From contig JAZUHH010000044.1 of NCBI GenBank assembly GCA_045641625.1, positions 1 to 63,227 on the forward strand: 63,227 nt of DNA. The letters are read 5' to 3'. The translations under genes and the position numbers were made by a program. The stretch is from UBA1723 sp045641625. Lineage in GTDB: Bacteria; Bacteroidota; Bacteroidia; Bacteroidales; Paludibacteraceae. Under the pieces are notes generated by a model. The model was given only the letters and a program-made list of their open reading frames with translations, had not been told where the DNA came from and ran no database searches. Shown here piece by piece: positions 58,880-63,227 of the stretch (positions are counted from its first letter, which is position 1; every line of letters begins with the position of its first letter).

Positions 58880-59036
58880 GTGCTTTTTGTTGGTTTTGAC
58901 CCAGATATTTGACAGAAAAGCAATAGTGTTGTAGAAAATAAGGAATATGTTCGTGGCTGTTGTTTGATTTTCAGTTAAATAGACAAGTTTTTGTAAAAAA
59001 TGGAGCGAATGAGTTTGTAAGTTTGAAATTAAGTTG

Positions 59037-59044
59037 TAATTTTG
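59037..59044 (+). promoter_or_regulatory. -7 element of tRNA-Arg
   Basis: TAATTTTG followed by CATCGC and GAGAAA, nearly the same as at tRNA-Gly; 32 bp before the mature 5' end. Confidence 0.65.
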
Positions 59045-59076
59045 CATCGCTTTTGAGAAATCTAAGCAGTAAGGTC

Positions 59077-59150
59077 GGTCGGGTAGCTCAGCTGGATAGA
59101 GCAACAGCCTTCTAAGCTGTGGGTCAAGGGTTCGAATCCCTTCCCGATCA
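59077..59150 (+). tRNA. tRNA-Arg (anticodon TCT)
   Basis: 74 nt: acceptor GGTCGGG / CCCGATC (one G-U), D-stem GCTC / GAGC, anticodon stem ACAGC / GCTGT around CTTCTAA (anticodon TCT), T-loop TTCGAAT, discriminator A. Genomic CCA follows at 59151-59153, unlike the tRNA-Gly here. It reads AGA and AGG. Confidence 0.97.
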
Positions 59151-59154
59151 CCAT

Positions 59155-59190
59155 AAAGGAGAAGTTCTAACGAATTTCTCCTTTTGTTTT
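59155..59190 (+). terminator. Terminator of tRNA-Arg
   Basis: 13-bp stem AAAGGAGAAGTTC / GAATTTCTCCTTT (one G-U), 4-nt loop, then TGTTTT. Confidence 0.85.
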
Positions 59191-59214
59191 GTGAAAGATT
59201 TTAAGGAGATAGAA

Positions 59215-59246
59215 AAGAGGATGTATCTTTACTGATGCATCCTCTT
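59215..59246 (-). terminator. Terminator of the small membrane gene
   Basis: AAGAGGATGCATC / GATACATCCTCTT with one mismatch, then TTTTC on the minus strand. Confidence 0.65.
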
Positions 59247-59266
59247 ATTGCTTTTTTGGAGTATTG

Positions 59267-59495
59267 TTAAAAAATATCTATGTCAAAAGCGAAGTGCGGT
59301 ACTGATGCGATTATGCCAAAGACTATAGGTGTTACTGTGTAGCCGATAATGTGAATGGTATTACCAGCTTTTTCTCCATAAAGTTCTTTCATTTTTTCGA
59401 GTTTGTTAACCCCATTTGATCCTTTGGCCTTTCTTAGTATAGATAGCGAACATACCATACGCAATAAGCAGGATGCCTAAGACAATTGTGAGCAT
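59267..59495 (-). pseudogene. Small two-helix membrane protein gene with a +1 frameshift
   Basis: From the ATG at 59493-59495 the reading frame gives a hydrophobic start (MLTIVLGILLIAYGMFAIYT, then KKGQRIKWG) and stops after 29 codons. The second part (KLEKMKELYGEKAGNTIHII ... FDIDIF) continues in another frame to a stop at 59267. Removing one base near 59405 (in TGGGGTTAAC) would restore a protein of 75 residues with a two-helix pattern. The total is 76 codons plus one base. A promoter (59533-59540) and terminator flank the locus, so it was a real gene. Causes could be a true mutation, sequencing error or programmed frameshift. Confidence 0.65.
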
Positions 59496-59532
59496 AATTA
59501 TAATATTGTTTTGATTTGTTGTTGTTTATGTG

Positions 59533-59540
59533 CAAAGGTG
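59533..59540 (-). promoter_or_regulatory. -7 element of the small membrane gene
   Basis: CACCTTTG on the minus strand, one mismatch from TAnnTTTG, 37 bp before its ATG. Confidence 0.45.
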
Positions 59541-59643
59541 ATTTTTTTAGTTAGCAAATAACAAGCTGACTTTTTTTGTTTGTGTTAAAAGTGTTATTAG
59601 AAAAAGTAATCCCTTATATTCCATAAATTATGAATTAAATCAT

Positions 59644-59651
59644 TATCTTTG
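59644..59651 (+). promoter_or_regulatory. -7 element of the proA operon
   Basis: TATCTTTG followed by CAC, 30 bp before the proA ATG at 59682. Confidence 0.65.
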
Positions 59652-59681
59652 CACAAAATAAATGTATTAAAAGTTTATACA

Positions 59682-60935
59682 ATGGATAGCATCGAACTAT
59701 TTAAGTCAGTAAAGAAGGCATCGGCTGAGCTTAATGTCATCACTAACGAGAAGATAAACTCTATTCTTTCCAAATTGGCAGACGAGGCAGAGAAGAACAT
59801 TCCCGCCATTATCGAGGCTAATGCCAAAGACTTGGCTAAAATGGATCCTGCTAATCCGATGTATGACCGATTGAAGCTTACCGACGAGAGAATAAAGGGT
59901 ATTGCTTCGGATATGCGCAACGTCGTGTCTCTGCCTAGTCCATTGGGCAAGACAAGCAAGGAGACAACACTTCCAAACGGATTGAAGATAAAGAGAGTCA
60001 GTGTGCCTTTCGGTGTGATTGGAATCATCTATGAGGCTCGTCCTAATGTTACATTCGACGTGTTCTCTCTATGTTTGAAGAGCGGTAATGCGTGCATCCT
60101 GAAGGGTGGTACAGATGCGTTTGAGTCAAATACTACAATCGTAAACTTGATACATAAAGTGTTGAAGGAGGAGGGTGTCAATCCGAATATCGTTGCATTG
60201 ATGCCTGCCGGACGAGAGGCTACAGCAGATCTTTTGACTGCCGTTGACTATGTTGATCTGTTGATCCCAAGAGGTAGTGCCGGACTTATAAAGTTCGTTC
60301 GTGACAATGCCAAGGTGAATGTCATCGAGACAGGTGCCGGAGTTGTCCACACATACTTTGACAAGGATGGAGATTTGGAGAAGGGAAGAGCAATAGTGAA
60401 CAACGGAAAGACTCGACGAGTTAGTGTTTGCAATGCCCTTGACTGTCTGCTTATCAACAAGGACCGTCTTTCTGACCTCACAGCCCTTTGCATTGATATG
60501 AGCGAGAAGAACGTGGTTCTTTATGCAGACGACCAGGCTTATGACCAGCTGATGAAGGACGGTGTCTATCCAAAGCATTTGATAGAGCATGCCACTGAGG
60601 AACATTTCGGATGCGAGTTTCAGGACTATAAGATGGCAGTCAAGACAGTGAACTGCGTAAATTGTGCAATTGATCATATCTCAAAATACTCGTCAAAGCA
60701 TTCCGAGGCGATAATAAGCGAGAACAAGGACACTCTTGCAAAGTTCGTCAAGATGGTTGACGCAGCTTGTGTATATCAGAACGCTCCTACATCGTTCACA
60801 GACGGAGCTCAGTTCGGTTTGGGCGCAGAGATCGGTATTTCTACGCAGAAGCTTCACGCTCGCGGACCTATGGCTCTAGAGGAGATTACAACCTATAAGT
60901 GGGTGATCGAGGGCAACGGTCAAGTAAGAAAGTAA
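59682..60935 (+). CDS. proA: Glutamate-5-semialdehyde dehydrogenase (gamma-glutamyl phosphate reductase)
   Basis: 417 residues from ATG 59682, placed just after the promoter. It reduces gamma-glutamyl phosphate with NADPH in proline synthesis. Motifs: VPFGVIGIIYEARPNVT about residue 108, LKGGTDAFESN, and the catalytic Cys in RRVSVCNALDCLL about residue 255. Length is standard. proB is not adjacent; argF' and hslR follow. Confidence 0.96.
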   Translation: MDSIELFKSVKKASAELNVITNEKINSILSKLADEAEKNIPAIIEANAKDLAKMDPANPMYDRLKLTDERIKGIASDMRNVVSLPSPLGKTSKETTLPNGLKIKRVSVPFGVIGIIYEARPNVTFDVFSLCLKSGNACILKGGTDAFESNTTIVNLIHKVLKEEGVNPNIVALMPAGREATADLLTAVDYVDLLIPRGSAGLIKFVRDNAKVNVIETGAGVVHTYFDKDGDLEKGRAIVNNGKTRRVSVCNALDCLLINKDRLSDLTALCIDMSEKNVVLYADDQAYDQLMKDGVYPKHLIEHATEEHFGCEFQDYKMAVKTVNCVNCAIDHISKYSSKHSEAIISENKDTLAKFVKMVDAACVYQNAPTSFTDGAQFGLGAEIGISTQKLHARGPMALEEITTYKWVIEGNGQVRK

Positions 60936-60971
60936 ATAAGAGTTTATACTATAATATATATAAAGAGAACA

Positions 60972-61928
60972 ATGAGATACTATACTGGCGTAAAGGACCT
61001 TGGAGATTTGAACCTTGCTGTCAAGGAGGCTCTAGAGGTTAAGAAGAATAGATTTGGTTTCAAGCATTTGGGAGAGAACAAGACTCTTCTTATGGTGTTC
61101 TTCAACAATAGTCTTCGTACTCGTCTTTCAACTCAGAAGGCAGGTATGAACCTTGGCATGAACACAATGGTGCTGGATGTAAACCAGGGAGCTTGGAAGC
61201 TAGAGACTGAGCGTGGCGTTATCATGGACGGAGACAAGAGCGAGCACTTGCTTGAGGCTATTCCAGTAATGGCTTCGTTCTGCGACATCATCGGAGTAAG
61301 AAGCTTTGCAAGATTCGAGAGCAAGAAGTTCGACTACGAGGAGACTATCATCAACCAGTTCATCAAGTATTCAGGCAAGCCTGTATTCTCTATGGAGAGC
61401 GCCACTTGCCACCCTTTGCAGGCTTTTGCTGACCTTATCACTATCGAGGAGCACAAGACTGTGGAGCGTCCGAAGGTAGTCCTTTCATGGGCTCCTCATC
61501 CAAAGGCTCTTCCTCAGGCTGTGCCTAACTCGTTCGCTGATTTCATGAACGAGGCAAATGTGGATTTCGTCATAACTCATCCTAAGGGCTACGAATTGGC
61601 AGAGCAGTTCGTGAGAGGAGCAAGAGTAGAGTACGATCAGGACAAGGCTTTGGAGGGTGCAGACTTCGTCTATGCAAAGAACTGGAGTGCATACCAGGAC
61701 CCTAACTATGGTCAGATTCTTTCTAAGGACATGTCTTGGACAATCTCGAAGGAGAAGATGGCGCTTACAAACAACGGATTCTTCATGCACTGTCTTCCTG
61801 TCCGCAGAAACATGATCGTTACTGACGAGGTTATCGAGAGCGAGCGCTCTTTGGTTATCCCTGAGGCTGCAAACAGAGAGATTTCTGCAGAGACAGTCCT
61901 AAAGAGAATGTTGGAGGATTTGAAGTAA
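60972..61928 (+). CDS. argF': N-succinylornithine carbamoyltransferase
   Basis: 318 residues. It carbamoylates an N-acylated ornithine in the Bacteroidetes route to arginine. Carbamoyl-phosphate site: NNSLRTRLST at residues 45-54. Residue 90 in DGDKSEHLL is Ser. From published work I recall, this position is Pro in the Bacteroides fragilis succinyl-specific enzyme and Glu in acetyl-specific enzymes, and Ser there also permits succinylornithine, so a succinyl-type enzyme is the better call. The HCLPVRR motif near residue 275 and the FMHC block complete the family. Operon with proA (36 bp) and hslR. Confidence 0.88.
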   Translation: MRYYTGVKDLGDLNLAVKEALEVKKNRFGFKHLGENKTLLMVFFNNSLRTRLSTQKAGMNLGMNTMVLDVNQGAWKLETERGVIMDGDKSEHLLEAIPVMASFCDIIGVRSFARFESKKFDYEETIINQFIKYSGKPVFSMESATCHPLQAFADLITIEEHKTVERPKVVLSWAPHPKALPQAVPNSFADFMNEANVDFVITHPKGYELAEQFVRGARVEYDQDKALEGADFVYAKNWSAYQDPNYGQILSKDMSWTISKEKMALTNNGFFMHCLPVRRNMIVTDEVIESERSLVIPEAANREISAETVLKRMLEDLK

Positions 61929-61932
61929 TACG

Positions 61933-62391
61933 ATGGCTAAGAAGGAAGCGCCTCAAGAGGTAAGAATAGACAAGTGGATGTGGGCTGTGCGCCTGTTCAA
62001 GACCAGAACCCTTGCGGCTGAAGCATGCAAGAAGGGCAAGGTGCTGATGTCGGGCAACGCTATGAAGGCATCCCGTACTATAAAGGTCGGTGATGTTATC
62101 CAGATCAAGAAGGCTCCGATTACATATTCCTTTAAGGTGCTGGCTCTCACTGAAAACAGAATGGGGGCGAAACTTGTGCCGGAGTTCATGGAGAATGTCA
62201 CTACTCCTGACCAACTTGAGATGCTCGAACTGAGCAAGTATTCCTCTTTCGGACAAAGAGACAGAGGTACCGGACGTCCTACAAAGAAGGACAGGCGAGA
62301 CATCACGGATTATATCGAGCCTCAGTATATGAGCGACGACTGGGACTGGAATCCTTTTGACGATTCCGACGATGACGAGGATGATTTTTAG
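61933..62391 (+). CDS. hslR: S4-domain RNA-binding protein (Hsp15-like)
   Basis: 152 residues. The S4 RNA-binding domain covers about residues 10-70 (VRIDKWMWAVRLFKTRTLA with ACKKGKVLMSG). An acidic tail ends DDSDDDEDDF. Hsp15 binds free 50S subunits carrying nascent chains in stress. The extended acidic tail is a lineage feature. It starts 4 bp after argF'. Confidence 0.88.
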   Translation: MAKKEAPQEVRIDKWMWAVRLFKTRTLAAEACKKGKVLMSGNAMKASRTIKVGDVIQIKKAPITYSFKVLALTENRMGAKLVPEFMENVTTPDQLEMLELSKYSSFGQRDRGTGRPTKKDRRDITDYIEPQYMSDDWDWNPFDDSDDDEDDF

Positions 62392-62405
62392 TCAAGTGAA
62401 ACAAT

Positions 62406-62930
62406 ATGCTTATATCTAAGAAACTAAAGCAGACAAGTGTTGCCAACTACATATTGTACATGTGGCATCAGGAGGATATCATTCGCGCCTTGCATCTTGA
62501 CATTGCCAATGTTGAGGCTAATGTCATCAGCCGTTACGACTGTGACGCGGAAACAAAGACCGAAATAAAGGCTTGGTACGAGAACCTGATTGCGATGATG
62601 CGCAACGAGAACAAGGAGCAGGGCGGACATCTGGATTTTCTGAACGCTGAGATAGAGAGTCTGAACTCCTACCACAACCAGCTGCTTCAGACTCCCGACC
62701 AGATGCAGTACAATGCCCAGTTCTTCAAGATTCTGCCGGCGTTGAAGGAGTTCCGCACAAAGAACCAGTCAGGTGCCGAGGTTAATGATATGGAGCTTTG
62801 TCTGACTGCGGTTTACGAGGTGTCGCTGATGAAAATGGCTGGCAAGGAGGTTACTGCAGAGACTGAGAACGCAGTAAAGTCATTCGCCGAATTCCTTAAC
62901 ATTATATCGGCAAAGTATGCCGAAGATTAA
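62406..62930 (+). CDS. DUF4924 family protein
   Basis: 174 residues, mostly helical, no signal or membrane segment. The start ISKKLKQTSVANYILYMWHQ and mid-block KEQGGHLDFLNAEI fit DUF4924, a Bacteroidetes cytoplasmic family without known function. It is 14 bp after hslR, the last gene of the proA operon. Confidence 0.85.
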   Translation: MLISKKLKQTSVANYILYMWHQEDIIRALHLDIANVEANVISRYDCDAETKTEIKAWYENLIAMMRNENKEQGGHLDFLNAEIESLNSYHNQLLQTPDQMQYNAQFFKILPALKEFRTKNQSGAEVNDMELCLTAVYEVSLMKMAGKEVTAETENAVKSFAEFLNIISAKYAED

Positions 62931-62981
62931 CTTTTAGATAGAAAATTAGCAAAAATCACAGTTTAGTTATAATTAAATTGT

Positions 62982-62989
62982 TAATTTTG
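62982..62989 (+). promoter_or_regulatory. -7 element of tpiA
   Basis: TAATTTTG followed by CACC, 27 bp before the tpiA ATG. Confidence 0.6.
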
Positions 62990-63016
62990 CACCAACTAAA
63001 TAAAACTTTAAAGAAA

Positions 63017-63227
63017 ATGAGAAAGAAAATCGTAGCAGGAAACTGGAAGATGAATACTACTCTTCAGGAGGGTATCGCTCTAGCAAACGACTTGAAGGCT
63101 GCATTGGCTGGTAAGACTCCAAAGTGTGATGTTGTAGTTTGTACTCCATACATTTCAGTAGCAGCAGTTGCTGAGACAGTTAAGGGTTCAGTTATCGGCG
63201 TTGGTGCTGAGGATTGTTCAGCAAACG
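63017..63227 (+). CDS. tpiA: Triosephosphate isomerase, N-terminal part (cut by window end)
   Basis: 70 codons visible. The start MRKKIVAGNWKMN carries the conserved AGNWKMN with catalytic Asn and Lys; CTPYISVAAVAE and VGAEDCS follow as in TpiA. Biased codons indicate high expression. The rest lies beyond the window. Confidence 0.96.
   Translation, partial: MRKKIVAGNWKMNTTLQEGIALANDLKAALAGKTPKCDVVVCTPYISVAAVAETVKGSVIGVGAEDCSAN

Overview
The window looks like chromosomal DNA of a member of the order Bacteroidales. Start regions repeatedly carry the Bacteroidetes-type promoter (TTTG near -33, TAnnTTTG near -7). The window also has PorU and PorV of the type IX secretion system (T9SS), an N-succinylornithine-type transcarbamylase, a long-form PurF, and DUF4491, DUF4924 and DUF5723 proteins known mainly from this group. 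A T9SS with secreted cargo enzymes points to a Prevotella-like or related polysaccharide-degrading gut or rumen lineage rather than Bacteroides proper; this placement is inference. I see no transposase, phage gene, CRISPR array, rRNA or SusC/SusD pair, so this is mostly core genome with a few accessory islands.

Layout. 1-13145 is almost all on the minus strand: an aquaporin fragment, a HerA-like ATPase (DUF853), three FKBP prolyl isomerases with three different targeting signals, a secreted GH26-CBM35-GH26 mannanase, PurF, a DUF4491 protein, and the likely operon hisIE-ftsE-DUF4834-gpmI. 13593-54705 is almost all plus strand: a secreted GH5 glycanase followed by a membrane-anchored AraC-type regulator, two exporters, a lipoprotein/DUF5723 pair, glmS, a lipoprotein, tRNA-Gly, dnaN, pgk, a NlpC/P60-like lipoprotein, an Lrp regulator with cysS, a strongly codon-biased secreted T9SS-type protein, FAH-porU-porV, an SGNH-SGNH-MBOAT acyl-transfer cassette ending in ispF, an ExbB/ExbD operon, a second lipoprotein of the glmS-adjacent type, rbfA-lolC-tsaC-queH, frr, rsgA, and a sensor kinase overlapping an ArnT-like glycosyltransferase. 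54731-58849 is minus strand: pth, rplY, and an efflux adaptor plus outer-membrane channel without the RND pump. The end is tRNA-Arg, a frameshifted small membrane gene (minus), proA-argF'-hslR-DUF4924 and the start of tpiA.

How the parts work together. PorU and PorV would export and anchor the CTD-bearing cargo in the same window (GH26, GH5 and the 567-residue protein). The SGNH/MBOAT cassette directly downstream probably O-acylates a cell-envelope glycan. The GH5 enzyme lies next to a one-component transmembrane regulator whose periplasmic domain could sense its products. The most notable items are this AraC sensor, the acyl-transfer cassette between porV and ispF, the three-compartment FKBP operon, the pump-less efflux operon, the kinase/ArnT-like overlap, and the palindrome in which two convergent genes share their last codons and terminator.
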